From: DATDAH01 sp963823495
GTDB lineage: Bacteria; Actinomycetota; Acidimicrobiia; Acidimicrobiales; DATDAH01
Length of the DNA stretch: 64,000 nt
Direction of reading: 5' to 3'
NCBI GenBank assembly: GCA_963823495.1
Contig: CAWGLV010000001.1
Coordinates: 2,542,001 to 2,606,000 of the forward strand
Below are positions 20,037 to 27,910 of the stretch, one piece after another (within the stretch, counting starts at the first letter, position 1; the number at the start of each line of letters is the position of its first letter). Under the pieces are notes generated by a model. That model saw only the letters and a list, made by a program, of their open reading frames with translations, searched no databases and was not told where the DNA came from. The translations under genes and the position numbers were made by a program.

Positions 20037-21755
20037 TCAGGCGGCGTCGTCGACCCAGAGCTGGGGCAGGTTGATGGCCCCCGTGAAGCCGATGCCGGTC
20101 ACGGTGGACTCGGTGCCGTCAGGCATCACGACCGGCGTCTGCACGCCGTGGACCCGACCCTGGTAGGGGATGGCCCAGATCACCCAGCTCGTCCAGATGT
20201 TGTAGACCTGCTCACCGAACTGACGGTTGATCTCCTCGGCCGCGGCCTGGCGCTCGGCCTGGTCCTCGCTCTCCCGGACGATGTCGAGGTTCTCGTTGAT
20301 GACCGGATCGTCGATCCGGCCGAAGTTCAGGCCGATCTCACCGGCGGGCGCGGCGTTCTCGCCCGTCCACCAGACCTCCTGGGTGTCGGGATCGAAGCCT
20401 CCGTGGTTGCGCCAGCCGAAGGCCTCGAAGTTGCCCACCAGGGCCTGGCTGATGAACTCGCCCTGCTCGATCTGGTCCAGGGTGACCGTCATGCCCGCGG
20501 CCTCCCAGAACCCCCGGTAGAGCTCGGCGGTCTGCAGGTTGAACGGGTCGGTCGTGGTCTTGTAGGCGACCGCCGCATCCTGGCCGGTGTCGGCCTCGTA
20601 CTCGTCGACCAGCGCCCTCGCCTGCTCGAGGTCGAACTCGGGGAACCCGGTGTCCTCGAGGTAGCCGACGGAGCCGGGGGAGAAGGGACCGTTGGCGATC
20701 TCGAAGATCCCCGCCTCCCGGGACTGGTTCTGCACGACGTGGTCGAAGGCGTAGGCCATGGCCTGTCGCACCCGGATGTCGTTCACCGCGGCGTCGGCGT
20801 TGCCCACGTTGATCAGGATGTAGCCGGTCTCCTGCCGCTGGTCGATCTCGAAGAGGTTGATCGTGTCGGCGTCGGCCTCCTGACGGAGGCGCTCGATGGA
20901 GTCACCCGAGTCCATGTGGGTGATGTCGATGTCACCGGAGATGATGGCGTTGTCGCGGGTCTGGTTCTCGGCCTGGACGAGGAACTCGATCTCGTCGAGG
21001 TACGGATAGGGCTGGCCGTCGGGGGCGATCAGCCAGTAGTCCTCGTTGCGGGTCATGCGGAAGCTGTCCCCGGGCGAGTACGAGGCGAACTGGAAGGGAC
21101 CGGACCCGACGGGCTCGGTCTCCGACGCCGTCCCGGCGGTCACGTCCGTCAGCCAGGTCGGCGAGGCCACGTAGCCGGGCTGGCCGGCGAGGAAGAGCGG
21201 GAACTTGATCCATGGGTTGCGCATGGTCAGCACGAGGGTGTCGCCCTGGATCTGCTGGTCCTGGATGTCGTTGAAGACGTTGCCCACCAGGATCGAGGCC
21301 CGCATGGTCTCGAAGTGGGTGTCGAGGGCGTCGACGTCCCAGGGCGTGCCGTCGTGGAACTGGACGCCGGCCCGGGGCGTCAGGGTCCACTCGGTGAAGT
21401 CGTCGTTGGGCTCGAAGGACTCGAGCAGCATCCCGTGGGGGGTTCCCTCCGCGTCGGGCCACACGAGCGTGTCGAAGATGCCCTTGATGGCCTGGTGGCA
21501 GGCCACGTCACAGATCATCGCCGAGGGCGTCCAGGGGCTGGAGGTCTCCGCCTCCCGGGCGAAGACGAGGGATCCACCCCGCTGGGGCTCGGCGCCCTCG
21601 TCGGGGTCACCGGAGAGCTCGCCACGGTCGCCCGACGCCGAGTCGCCGCTGCCACCGCTGTCGTCGCTGCCACCGCACGCGGCGGCCACCAGGCCGAAGG
21701 CGAGCAGCAGTGCTCCCAGCCGCAGCATCCAGCGTCGTGTCGACCAGCTCGTCAT
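20037..21755 (-). CDS. Peptide-type ABC transporter substrate-binding lipoprotein (family 5)
   Basis: This 572-residue exported lipoprotein has a signal peptide ending LVAAAC with lipidated Cys27 and a Ser/Gly/Asp-rich linker. It then has the bilobed SBP_bac_5 fold typical of oligopeptide, dipeptide or nickel binding, with 'FHDGTPWDVDALDTHFE' as the family signature. It captures the solute outside and delivers it to the DppB/DppC permeases. It is the first gene of the operon. A GGGGGAG ribosome site precedes the ATG, in contrast to the leaderless genes around it. Confidence 0.92.
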   Translation of the reverse strand: MTSWSTRRWMLRLGALLLAFGLVAAACGGSDDSGGSGDSASGDRGELSGDPDEGAEPQRGGSLVFAREAETSSPWTPSAMICDVACHQAIKGIFDTLVWPDAEGTPHGMLLESFEPNDDFTEWTLTPRAGVQFHDGTPWDVDALDTHFETMRASILVGNVFNDIQDQQIQGDTLVLTMRNPWIKFPLFLAGQPGYVASPTWLTDVTAGTASETEPVGSGPFQFASYSPGDSFRMTRNEDYWLIAPDGQPYPYLDEIEFLVQAENQTRDNAIISGDIDITHMDSGDSIERLRQEADADTINLFEIDQRQETGYILINVGNADAAVNDIRVRQAMAYAFDHVVQNQSREAGIFEIANGPFSPGSVGYLEDTGFPEFDLEQARALVDEYEADTGQDAAVAYKTTTDPFNLQTAELYRGFWEAAGMTVTLDQIEQGEFISQALVGNFEAFGWRNHGGFDPDTQEVWWTGENAAPAGEIGLNFGRIDDPVINENLDIVRESEDQAERQAAAEEINRQFGEQVYNIWTSWVIWAIPYQGRVHGVQTPVVMPDGTESTVTGIGFTGAINLPQLWVDDAA

Positions 21756-21785
21756 GTGTGCTCCCCCGCATCGGTTGGGTGCCCT

Positions 21786-21802
21786 CGACGCCCCGGGCGT
21801 CG
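21786..21802. promoter_or_regulatory. Perfect inverted repeat in the leader of the importer operon
   Basis: CGACGCCC, one spacer base and GGGCGTCG form a perfect 8-bp palindrome between the likely promoter (21828-21833) and the ATG at 21755. It could be a repressor operator or an RNA hairpin. There is no T-run, so an intrinsic terminator is unlikely. Confidence 0.4.
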
Positions 21803-21827
21803 GGCCGTCCTGCCTGTGACGGGGGAC

Positions 21828-21833
21828 ACAGTA
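21828..21833 (-). promoter_or_regulatory. -10 box of the ABC importer operon
   Basis: TACTGT on the minus strand predicts transcription starting near 21820, giving a leader of about 65 bases with a proper ribosome site before ATG 21755. Confidence 0.4.
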
Positions 21834-21868
21834 GACCGCTCCCGGTGCGCCGCGCGTACCGCCCCGCC

Positions 21869-22531
21869 TCAGCGGCCCCGCAAGAGGGTCAGGCCGTCAC
21901 CCAACGGAAGCTGCACGGTGTCGAATCGCGGGTCGCTCACGAGGCCGTCGTTCAGCGTGCGCAGCAGGGTGGTCGTCGGGTCCCCGACCGCGGGGTCGGC
22001 CACCGCCCCTCCCCATAGCGTGTTGTCGACCGCGATCACCCCACCGGGGCGGAGGCGTTCGGCCAGCAGGTCGATGTAGCGGGCGTACCCCTCCTTGTCG
22101 GCATCGACGAAGGCCAGGTCGATCGGTGGGTCGAGGGGGAGCGCGGCGAGGGTCTCGGACGCCGGGGCGACGCGCAACTCGATGCGGTCGGCCAGCTCGG
22201 CCCGGGCCCAGTAGCGGCGGGCCAGGTCCGTCCACTCCTCGCTCACGTCGCAGCACAGGAGGCGCCCACCGGGAGCGAGGCCCCGGGCCAGGCAGATCGA
22301 GGAGTAGCCGGTGAAGGTCCCGACCTCGACCACGTTCGTCGCCCCGATCAGGCGCGTCAGCCACTCCAGGAACGCCCCTTGCTCCGGAGCGATCTGCATC
22401 CGGGCCCGGGCACCGAGCTCCCGGGCCGTCTCCTCGGCCAGGTCGACCAGGATCGGATCCGGCGGTCGACCGTGGTCGACGACGTAGCGATGCAGGTCCG
22501 CGGGCAACCACGACGACTTGGGCGTCTCCAT
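21869..22531 (-). CDS. COMT-like O-methyltransferase (class I SAM)
   Basis: This 220-residue enzyme of the cation-dependent O-methyltransferase family 3 has SAM motif I 'VVEVGTFTGYSSICLA' and the metal-binding acidic motif 'DLAFVDADKEGY'. It methylates small hydroxylated, typically catechol-like, substrates; the actual one is unknown. The upstream frame stays open into the 512-bp repeat, but ATG 22531 is favoured because CAGACT lies six bases before it (22538-22543) and because METPKSS matches a normal N-terminus. Confidence 0.88.
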   Translation of the reverse strand: METPKSSWLPADLHRYVVDHGRPPDPILVDLAEETARELGARARMQIAPEQGAFLEWLTRLIGATNVVEVGTFTGYSSICLARGLAPGGRLLCCDVSEEWTDLARRYWARAELADRIELRVAPASETLAALPLDPPIDLAFVDADKEGYARYIDLLAERLRPGGVIAVDNTLWGGAVADPAVGDPTTTLLRTLNDGLVSDPRFDTVQLPLGDGLTLLRGR

Positions 22532-22537
22532 GGGCCC

Positions 22538-22543
22538 AGTCTG
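22538..22543 (-). promoter_or_regulatory. -10 box of the O-methyltransferase gene
   Basis: CAGACT on the minus strand is six bases before ATG 22531, directly next to the start of the first 512-bp repeat copy. Confidence 0.4.
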
Positions 22544-22616
22544 CACCGGTTCTGGGGACAGGTCTGGGGACGAGCGGTGGATTTCGATCACCAGCCTGGG
22601 GATCTCGCGAAATCGC

Positions 22617-22646
22617 TTGACCACGATCCGGCGTCGGCGCGATGGT
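22617..22646 (+). promoter_or_regulatory. Candidate promoter in repeat copy 1
   Basis: TTGACC, 18 bases, then GATGGT. A transcript would start near 22653 and run toward the hairpin and T-run at 22833-22891. Confidence 0.35.
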
Positions 22647-22652
22647 GCCCCC

Positions 22653-22891
22653 AAGCCAGTCAGGACGGCCGGAGCGGCCGGCGACACCGGAGGTTCGTCC
22701 ACCGGGGTCACCGATCACCGGCAAGAACGACCGGAACAGGAGAGGCGACAGAGCCGCCGCCCGAGAGGGCAGCGAGGAAGCCGCCGGGTGGCCCTCGGGT
22801 CAACCGGAGGGCGAGGAGCCCGACCGATCGGGAGGCCCCGAGGAGTTGGAGCGCTTCGGCGCAACGGCTACTCGGGGCCTTCTCGCTTTTT
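22653..22891 (+). ncRNA. Candidate structured small RNA, copy 1
   Basis: A transcript of about 240 bases is proposed, from the promoter-like element at 22617-22646 to the T-run at 22887-22891. The 3' end has a 10-bp stem (22833-22842 with 22871-22880) that encloses a smaller GCGC-TTCG-GCGC hairpin. I recognise no known RNA family. The lack of a reading frame and the terminator-like end are seen in the sequence; that it is transcribed is inference. Confidence 0.35.
22833..22891 (+). terminator. Terminator-like hairpin, repeat copy 1
   Basis: AGGCCCCGAG pairs perfectly with CTCGGGGCCT. The loop contains a UUCG-capped hairpin, and TTTTT follows at 22887-22891. Both flanking genes run on the other strand, so this would end a plus-strand transcript that starts inside the repeat. 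Confidence 0.45.
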
Positions 22892-22960
22892 CCGCCTCTC
22901 GGCGGGCCCTGGCGGCGGACCCGCCCACCGACCGGCACGGCCCGGCGGCCCCCCGGAATC

Positions 22961-22999
22961 TGCGTGGATTGGTCACGCCGGGCGTGACCAATCGACGCA
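22961..22999. repeat. 39-base near-perfect palindrome, copy 1
   Basis: The core arms ATTGGTCACGCC and GGCGTGACCAAT are perfect around one G. Seven more bases on each side (TGCGTGG / CGACGCA) pair with one mismatch. It could be a protein-binding operator or a recombination or hairpin site. Confidence 0.8.
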
Positions 23000-23170
23000 A
23001 TTTCGGACCGGGCGGGATCGGTCGCAGAGCTCGGAAGGCACTCTCGCCCGGCCGCCCTCGAGACCGGTTCTGGGGACAGGTCTGGGGACGAGCGGTGGAT
23101 TTCGATCACCAGCCTGGGGATCTCGCGAAATCGCTTGACCACGATCCGGCGTCGGCGCGATGGTGCCCCC

Positions 23171-23409
23171 AAGCCAGTCAGGACGGCCGGAGCGGCCGGC
23201 GACACCGGAGGTTCGTCCACCGGGGTCACCGATCACCGGCAAGAACGACCGGAACAGGAGAGGCGACAGAGCCGCCGCCCGAGAGGGCAGCGAGGAAGCC
23301 GCCGGGTGGCCCTCGGGTCAACCGGAGGGCGAGGAGCCCGACCGATCGGGAGGCCCCGAGGAGTTGGAGCGCTTCGGCGCAACGGCTACTCGGGGCCTTC
23401 TCGCTTTTT
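23171..23409 (+). ncRNA. Candidate structured small RNA, copy 2
   Basis: Identical to the candidate at 22653-22891, with the same promoter-like element (23135-23164), nested hairpin and T-run (23405-23409). Confidence 0.35.
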
Positions 23410-23478
23410 CCGCCTCTCGGCGGGCCCTGGCGGCGGACCCGCCCACCGACCGGCACGGCCCGGCGGCCCCCCGGAATC

Positions 23479-23517
23479 TGCGTGGATTGGTCACGCCGGG
23501 CGTGACCAATCGACGCA
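23479..23517. repeat. 39-base near-perfect palindrome, copy 2
   Basis: Same palindrome as at 22961-22999, inside the second 512-bp copy. Confidence 0.8.
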
Positions 23518-23600
23518 ATTTCGGACCGGGCGGGATCGGTCGCAGAGCTCGGAAGGCACTCTCGCCCGGCCGCCGAGGCCGGGGCTCCGGGCTCGACCCG

Positions 23601-24794
23601 TCAGGCGAGGAGGCCCGTGTAGTCCTGGGTGAAGGCGAGGACGGTGGCGACGTAGGCGGCGCTGTGGTTGTAGGCGTAGACGGCGCGCTGGATGCCGGCG
23701 TCGGTGCGCAGGTCACCGCCGGCGGTGCAGAGGTAGTCGGCGGCGGCGCGAGCGGCGTCATAGAGGTTCTGGGGGTCGGTCACGCCGTCGCCGTTGCCGT
23801 CGGCGGCGTACGGGGCCCAGGTGGAGGGGATGAACTGCATGGGGCCCACCGCCCGGTCCGACACGGCGTCGCCGTCGTAGCTGCCGCCGTCGGTGTCGCT
23901 GATCACCGCCGTACCACGGCTGCCGTCGAGGGCGATGCCGACGATCGCGGGTCGGGCCGTGCCCGCGGGATCCAGTTCGGAGCTGGCGAAGGTGCCGTGG
24001 CCGCTCTCGACCCGCCCGATGCCGGCCAGGAGCCACCAGGGCAGGCCGCACTCCGGGCGGGCCGAGCCGATGTCGAGCGCGGCCCGGAGATAGGCGTCCA
24101 GGGCCACCAGGGTCAGGTCGCTGCCCGCCACCGTCGCCGTGGCCCGAGCACCCTGCACCGCGGGTCGGAGGCGTCGCTCCTCGGCTGCGGCCTCGCCCCA
24201 GGCCGCTTCGGTCCGGGCCTGTTCGGCGAGGACGTCCTCGTGCTCGTTCCCCAGGCGATCCCGCAGGGCGGCGGCCGCGGCGGATTCGGTCCGGCGATCC
24301 GTGAGGGTGGCCTGCCAGTGACGGTCGACCTCGGTGGTGAGCAGGGCGCGCCGCTCCGGCAGGGTGTAGCCGGGGTCCAGGCCCGCGAGCAGGACGGCGT
24401 CGTCACGGCCGGCGCCGATGTAGGCCCGGACGGAGAGGTTCCGCACCCGACGCTGCCAACGGCCGGCCTCGGTCCGGACCAGCCGGGCCCGGGCGCCGGC
24501 CCGGGCCGCACCCATGGCCAGTCGGCGTTCGTCGACGGCGAGGGTCCGCAACCGGGCCGCCGCCCGGATCCGGGTGGCCCGGACCCGCTCGTAGTCCGCG
24601 GCCACGAGTCGGTAGGCGACACCGTCGACCCGGATGTCGTCCAGCGCGGCGGAGATGGCCGCCTCGGTCCCGGGCGTGTCGATCGGTCCGGTCGGGACGG
24701 GTCGTGGGTCCTGGGCGCCGACCGGCCCGGCCGCGCCCAGGAAGGCGAGGAGCGCCAGCAGCGGGGCGCAACGGCGGACGGAGACAGACGACAC
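23601..24794 (-). CDS. Secreted lytic transglycosylase (MltB/SLT_2-like)
   Basis: This 397-residue protein has a signal peptide (about 1-28, ending GPVGAQ), an Arg/Ala/Glu-rich helical region that is probably coiled coil (about 60-200), and a C-terminal lysozyme-like domain. The domain has the catalytic Glu in 'WWLLAGIGRVESGHG', then 'AVGPMQFIPSTWAPYAADGNGDG' and 'NLYDAARAAADYLC', as in MltB-type enzymes. It cleaves peptidoglycan to 1,6-anhydromuropeptides. The GTG start has a GGGAGAAG ribosome site. The coiled-coil-plus-hydrolase layout recalls division or cell-separation hydrolases. Confidence 0.87.
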   Translation of the reverse strand: MSSVSVRRCAPLLALLAFLGAAGPVGAQDPRPVPTGPIDTPGTEAAISAALDDIRVDGVAYRLVAADYERVRATRIRAAARLRTLAVDERRLAMGAARAGARARLVRTEAGRWQRRVRNLSVRAYIGAGRDDAVLLAGLDPGYTLPERRALLTTEVDRHWQATLTDRRTESAAAAALRDRLGNEHEDVLAEQARTEAAWGEAAAEERRLRPAVQGARATATVAGSDLTLVALDAYLRAALDIGSARPECGLPWWLLAGIGRVESGHGTFASSELDPAGTARPAIVGIALDGSRGTAVISDTDGGSYDGDAVSDRAVGPMQFIPSTWAPYAADGNGDGVTDPQNLYDAARAAADYLCTAGGDLRTDAGIQRAVYAYNHSAAYVATVLAFTQDYTGLLA

Positions 24795-24840
24795 GGTCTT
24801 CTCCCGTCGGCGGCGGCCCGGGAGGCTGAAGGCGCGCCGT

Positions 24841-24846
24841 TACACT
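24841..24846 (+). promoter_or_regulatory. -10 box of the Methyltransf_24-like gene
   Basis: TACACT lies nine bases before GTG 24856, giving a leaderless start. Confidence 0.45.
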
Positions 24847-24855
24847 TCTGCCGCC

Positions 24856-25608
24856 GTGCCCCCCTCCTCGATGACCTTTGCCCAGACCTTCGACGACGTC
24901 GCCGACGTCCAGGGATGGATGACCGAAGCCCAGGCCCAGCGCCTCTGGGACCGGGCCTCGGAGCTTCGCGCCCCGGCCCGGATCGTGGAGATCGGCAGCT
25001 ACCAGGGACGCTCGGCCATCGTCTTCGGCCGGGCCGCGGCCGACGGGGTCGAGGTGATCGCCATCGACCCCCACGCCGGCAACGACCGGGGCCCCCAGCA
25101 GATCCAGGGCGCGCCGGACGAGGGCCAGGCCGACCACGAGGCCTTTCTGGCCAACCTCGAGGCGGCGGGGGTCGGCGACCGGGTCCGCCATGTCCGCGAG
25201 CCCTCCCAGGAGGCCCACGGCGAGGTGCCGGGCGAGATCGACGTCCTCTACATCGACGGGGCCCACCGCTATGTCCCGGCCCGCGACGACATCCGGGACT
25301 GGGGTGCCCGGGTGCGCGAGGGCGGCACCCTGCTCGTCCACGACTCGTTCAGCTCCATCGGGGTGACCCTGGCCCTGCTGTCCCAGCTGGCCTCGAGCGG
25401 GCGCTACCGATACGTCGGCCGCTCCGGTTCCCTGGCCGAGTACCGCCGCGTCCGACTGGGGCTCGGCGAGCGCCTCGCCAACGCCGGCCGCCAGGCCGCC
25501 CAGCTGCCCTGGTTCGCCCGCAACGTGGTGATCAAGGCGCTGATCGTCGCTCATCTCGGCCGGTTCACCCGCTTCCTCGGCCACCGCGAGCCGACCTGGC
25601 CCTTCTGA
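24856..25608 (+). CDS. Class I SAM-dependent methyltransferase (Methyltransf_24-like)
   Basis: This 250-residue protein has SAM motif I 'IVEIGSYQGRSAIVFGRA', the acidic strand 'VEVIAIDPHAG' and 'IDVLYIDGAHRYVPARDD', the arrangement of glycan- or macrolide-type Methyltransf_24 enzymes. The C-terminal basic helix (about 215-250) could touch the membrane. The substrate is unknown. GTG 24856 is chosen for the leaderless box; ATG 24871 is a possible alternative. It is transcribed divergently from the lytic transglycosylase gene. Confidence 0.75.
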   Translation: MPPSSMTFAQTFDDVADVQGWMTEAQAQRLWDRASELRAPARIVEIGSYQGRSAIVFGRAAADGVEVIAIDPHAGNDRGPQQIQGAPDEGQADHEAFLANLEAAGVGDRVRHVREPSQEAHGEVPGEIDVLYIDGAHRYVPARDDIRDWGARVREGGTLLVHDSFSSIGVTLALLSQLASSGRYRYVGRSGSLAEYRRVRLGLGERLANAGRQAAQLPWFARNVVIKALIVAHLGRFTRFLGHREPTWPF

Positions 25609-25764
25609 GCCGCGTACCGCGACCGCCCACCCTCCCCGGACGGGAATGGGCGCCTGCCTCACCCTGACCCACGTCGGACCACCGGAGGCAGCCCGGGGAG
25701 AACGGGGTCGACTCGGGACGCCATGGGTGTCCTTGCCGCACGGCCGTGGTGCAACGATGGCGAC

Positions 25765-27108
25765 GTGATCGAGCGTCTCCGGGCCGAACTGGGCCCCGAC
25801 CGCGTGCTGACCGACCCGGTTCTGCGGGCGGCCCACGAGACCGACTGGACCGGCCGGTTCTCCGGAGTCGCCCTGGCGGTGGTCCGTCCGCGCCGCACCA
25901 CCGAGGTGGCCGCGGTCGTGGCCCTCTGCCGGGAGGCCGGAACGACGCTCGTGGCCCAGGGCGGCAACACCGGCCTGGTCGGCGGGGGAGTGCCTCGAGG
26001 CGGCGAGGTGGTCCTCTCCACGCGCTCCCTGACCTCGGGACCCACCGTCGACCCGGTGTCGGGCCAGGTGGAGGCGGGTGCGGGCGTGACCCTCGGAGCC
26101 GTCCAGGCCGCGGCCGCCGCAGCCGGATGGCGCTACCCGATCGACCTGGCCGCGCGCGACACCGCGACGATCGGCGGAACGGTGGCGACCAACGCCGGCG
26201 GCAACCACGTGCTGGCCCACGGCATGACCCGACGCCACGTGCTCGGCGTCGAGGCGGTGCTCGGAACGGGCGCCGTCATCAGCCACCTCGGCGGCCTGGT
26301 CAAGGACAACACCGGCTATGACCTCGGCGCCCTGCTGTGCGGCTCCGAGGGAACGCTGGGGGTCATCACCGCGGTCCGCCTGGGGCTGATCCCGCGAGCC
26401 GACGAGACTGCGGTGGCCCTCGTCGGCGTCTCCGACCTGCCGACCGCAGTGGCGGTCGCCGCCGGCGCCCGTCGGGCCCTGGCCGATCTCGAGGCGGCCG
26501 AGGTCGTGCTGGCCGATGGGGCCACGCTCGTGCGCGACACCTTCGACCTGGCCCCGGTCCTGGATCCGGAGCCACCGGTCACCCTGCTCCTCGAGGTCGC
26601 CGGCCCGCGCGGCGCGACCTCCCGACTGGCGACCCACCTGGCCGCCCAGTCCGGCGTGGAGGCGTCCGCTCTCGCCGAGGACGCCGCCGGCCGCGCCTCG
26701 CTCTGGCGGGTGCGCGAGGAGCACACGGCCGCGATCAACCGACTCGGCCCACCCCACAAGTACGACGTGACCCTGCCCCTGGGTGCCCTCAGCGGCGTCG
26801 TCGACGACGTGCGCTCCCGGGTGGGCGACCTCGCACCCGGAGCGAGGCTGTGGGTCTTCGGCCACGTCGGGGACGGCAACCTCCACCTGAACGTGACCGG
26901 CCTCGACCCGGCCGACGAACGGGTGGACGAGGCCGTGCTGACCGTGGTCCTCGCGGTCGGCGGGAGCATCAGCGCCGAGCACGGCATCGGCGTGGCGAAG
27001 CGGCGGTGGCTCCCGCAGGCCCGGACACCCGCGGAGATCGCCGCGTTCCGGACGATCAAGGCCGCGCTCGACCCCGACGGGATCCTCAACCCCGGCGTCC
27101 TCCTCTAG
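25765..27108 (+). CDS. FAD-linked oxidase (glycolate/D-lactate/2-hydroxyglutarate dehydrogenase family)
   Basis: This 447-residue flavoenzyme has an N-terminal FAD_binding_4 domain with 'VAQGGNTGLVGGGVPRGGEVVLS' and 'IGGTVATNAGG', and a C-terminal FAD-oxidase domain with 'FGHVGDGNLHLNV' and 'SAEHGIGVAKRRWL'. These are hallmarks of the GlcD/D2HGDH group, which oxidises D-2-hydroxy acids to 2-oxo acids. Which acid is used cannot be told. The start is GTG 25765; an upstream in-frame GTG at 25723 would add 14 residues. Its end overlaps the convergent GDPD gene by four bases. The 156 bases before it hold nothing recognisable. Confidence 0.85.
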   Translation: MIERLRAELGPDRVLTDPVLRAAHETDWTGRFSGVALAVVRPRRTTEVAAVVALCREAGTTLVAQGGNTGLVGGGVPRGGEVVLSTRSLTSGPTVDPVSGQVEAGAGVTLGAVQAAAAAAGWRYPIDLAARDTATIGGTVATNAGGNHVLAHGMTRRHVLGVEAVLGTGAVISHLGGLVKDNTGYDLGALLCGSEGTLGVITAVRLGLIPRADETAVALVGVSDLPTAVAVAAGARRALADLEAAEVVLADGATLVRDTFDLAPVLDPEPPVTLLLEVAGPRGATSRLATHLAAQSGVEASALAEDAAGRASLWRVREEHTAAINRLGPPHKYDVTLPLGALSGVVDDVRSRVGDLAPGARLWVFGHVGDGNLHLNVTGLDPADERVDEAVLTVVLAVGGSISAEHGIGVAKRRWLPQARTPAEIAAFRTIKAALDPDGILNPGVLL

Positions 27109-27866
27109 TCACCCACCCATTGGCGACGGGCCTCGAGGACCTCCTTGAGCACCGCCGGGCGATCGGTCATGAGCCCGTCCACGCCGAGGTCGAGCAGTCG
27201 CTCCATGGTCGGCGCGTCATCGACGGTCCAGACGTGCACCTGGAGTCCGGCTCGGTGGGCCGCCCGGATCACCGCGGCGTTGGTCACCGTCACCCCGCGG
27301 AAGGACTCCGGGACCTGTACGCAGCCCGCGGGGGAGGGATGGACCCGTCCTGACAGGGCGTCCAGCCGGAGCCGGGCGACCTCCTTGGGGCCCATCGAGG
27401 TGCACAGCGCCGGACCCAGCCGGTCGCGGAGCCGGCGCAGGCGGGCGTCGGAGAACGACCCGATGCACACGCGGGCCACGGCGTCGGTGCGCTCCAGGAC
27501 CTCGATCAGCGGATCGACCGCGGCATCGGCCTTCGGGTCGATGTTCACGCGGGCCTCCGGGAACGCTCCCAGCAGGTCCTCCAGGGACGGGATCGGCTCC
27601 CGGCCGTCGACGCGGGCCTCGGCCACCACCGCATAGGGCAGCGAGCCGATCTCCCCCGTGCGGTCGGTGACGCGGTCGAGGCGGTCGTCGTGGAACGCGA
27701 GCAGGACGCCGTCCGCGGTGGCGTGCACATCGGTCTCGAGATGGCGGTACCCGAGGCGGACCGCGTGCTCGAACGCGGGCAGGGTGTTCTCCGGCCAGTC
27801 GCCCGCACCGCCCCGGTGGGCGAAGGCGAGCGGCCCGGGGTGGTCGAGGAAGGCCCAGGGCGTCAC
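27105..27866 (-). CDS. Glycerophosphodiester phosphodiesterase (GDPD family)
   Basis: This 253-residue cytosolic enzyme has 'LAFAHRGGAGDWPENTLPAF', with the catalytic His and Glu of the GDPD TIM barrel, and 'HLETDVHATADGVLLAFHDD', with the Glu-Asp metal ligands and the second catalytic His. It hydrolyses deacylated phospholipid diesters to glycerol-3-phosphate plus an alcohol. The C-terminal 'HVWTVDD' and 'GVDGLMTDRP' complete the family pattern. GTG 27866 is set by the leaderless box TAGGTT six bases upstream. Confidence 0.92.
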   Translation of the reverse strand: MTPWAFLDHPGPLAFAHRGGAGDWPENTLPAFEHAVRLGYRHLETDVHATADGVLLAFHDDRLDRVTDRTGEIGSLPYAVVAEARVDGREPIPSLEDLLGAFPEARVNIDPKADAAVDPLIEVLERTDAVARVCIGSFSDARLRRLRDRLGPALCTSMGPKEVARLRLDALSGRVHPSPAGCVQVPESFRGVTVTNAAVIRAAHRAGLQVHVWTVDDAPTMERLLDLGVDGLMTDRPAVLKEVLEARRQWVGD

Positions 27867-27872
27867 CTCCGC

Positions 27873-27878
27873 AACCTA
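27873..27878 (-). promoter_or_regulatory. -10 box of the GDPD gene
   Basis: TAGGTT on the minus strand lies six bases before GTG 27866. It is only 19 bases from the oppositely oriented box at 27898-27903. Confidence 0.5.
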
Positions 27879-27897
27879 GAGGCTCCACCGGCCCCGG

Positions 27898-27903
27898 TAC
27901 GGT
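27898..27903 (+). promoter_or_regulatory. -10 box of the SirB1-like gene
   Basis: TACGGT lies seven bases before GTG 27911. It overlaps an upstream in-frame GTG (27902), which argues for the later start. Confidence 0.45.
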
Positions 27904-27910
27904 GAACGCG

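Larger units (their letters stand above)
22545..23056. repeat. 512-bp direct repeat, copy 1
   Basis: This 512-bp stretch is repeated, by eye without any difference, at 23063-23574. The two copies are separated only by CTCGAG. The element has no convincing reading frame and no transposase. It holds a candidate promoter, a long terminator-like hairpin with a T-run, and a near-perfect 39-base palindrome. It accounts for half of the otherwise gene-free 1.07-kb gap between the O-methyltransferase and lytic transglycosylase genes. Confidence 0.95.
23063..23574. repeat. 512-bp direct repeat, copy 2
   Basis: This is the second copy of the element at 22545-23056, shifted by exactly 518 bases. All internal elements recur: promoter-like at 23135-23164, hairpin 23351-23409 and palindrome 23479-23517. 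It ends 26 bases before the stop of the lytic transglycosylase gene. The sequence identity implies recent duplication, gene conversion or an assembly effect. Confidence 0.95.

Noticed and set aside
22532..22711. An N-terminal extension of the O-methyltransferase reading into the repeat (start near 22711).
   Set aside because: The extra 60 residues are low-complexity, the same sequence recurs in the second repeat copy without a methyltransferase, and a leaderless box favours ATG 22531.
22545..23574. The 512-bp pair as an insertion sequence or CRISPR.
   Set aside because: No transposase frame, no target-site duplication that I can see, and no short regularly spaced repeats.
24403..26982. An 859-codon minus-strand open frame.
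   Set aside because: It runs opposite the methyltransferase and FAD oxidase genes and overlaps the transglycosylase gene in another frame.
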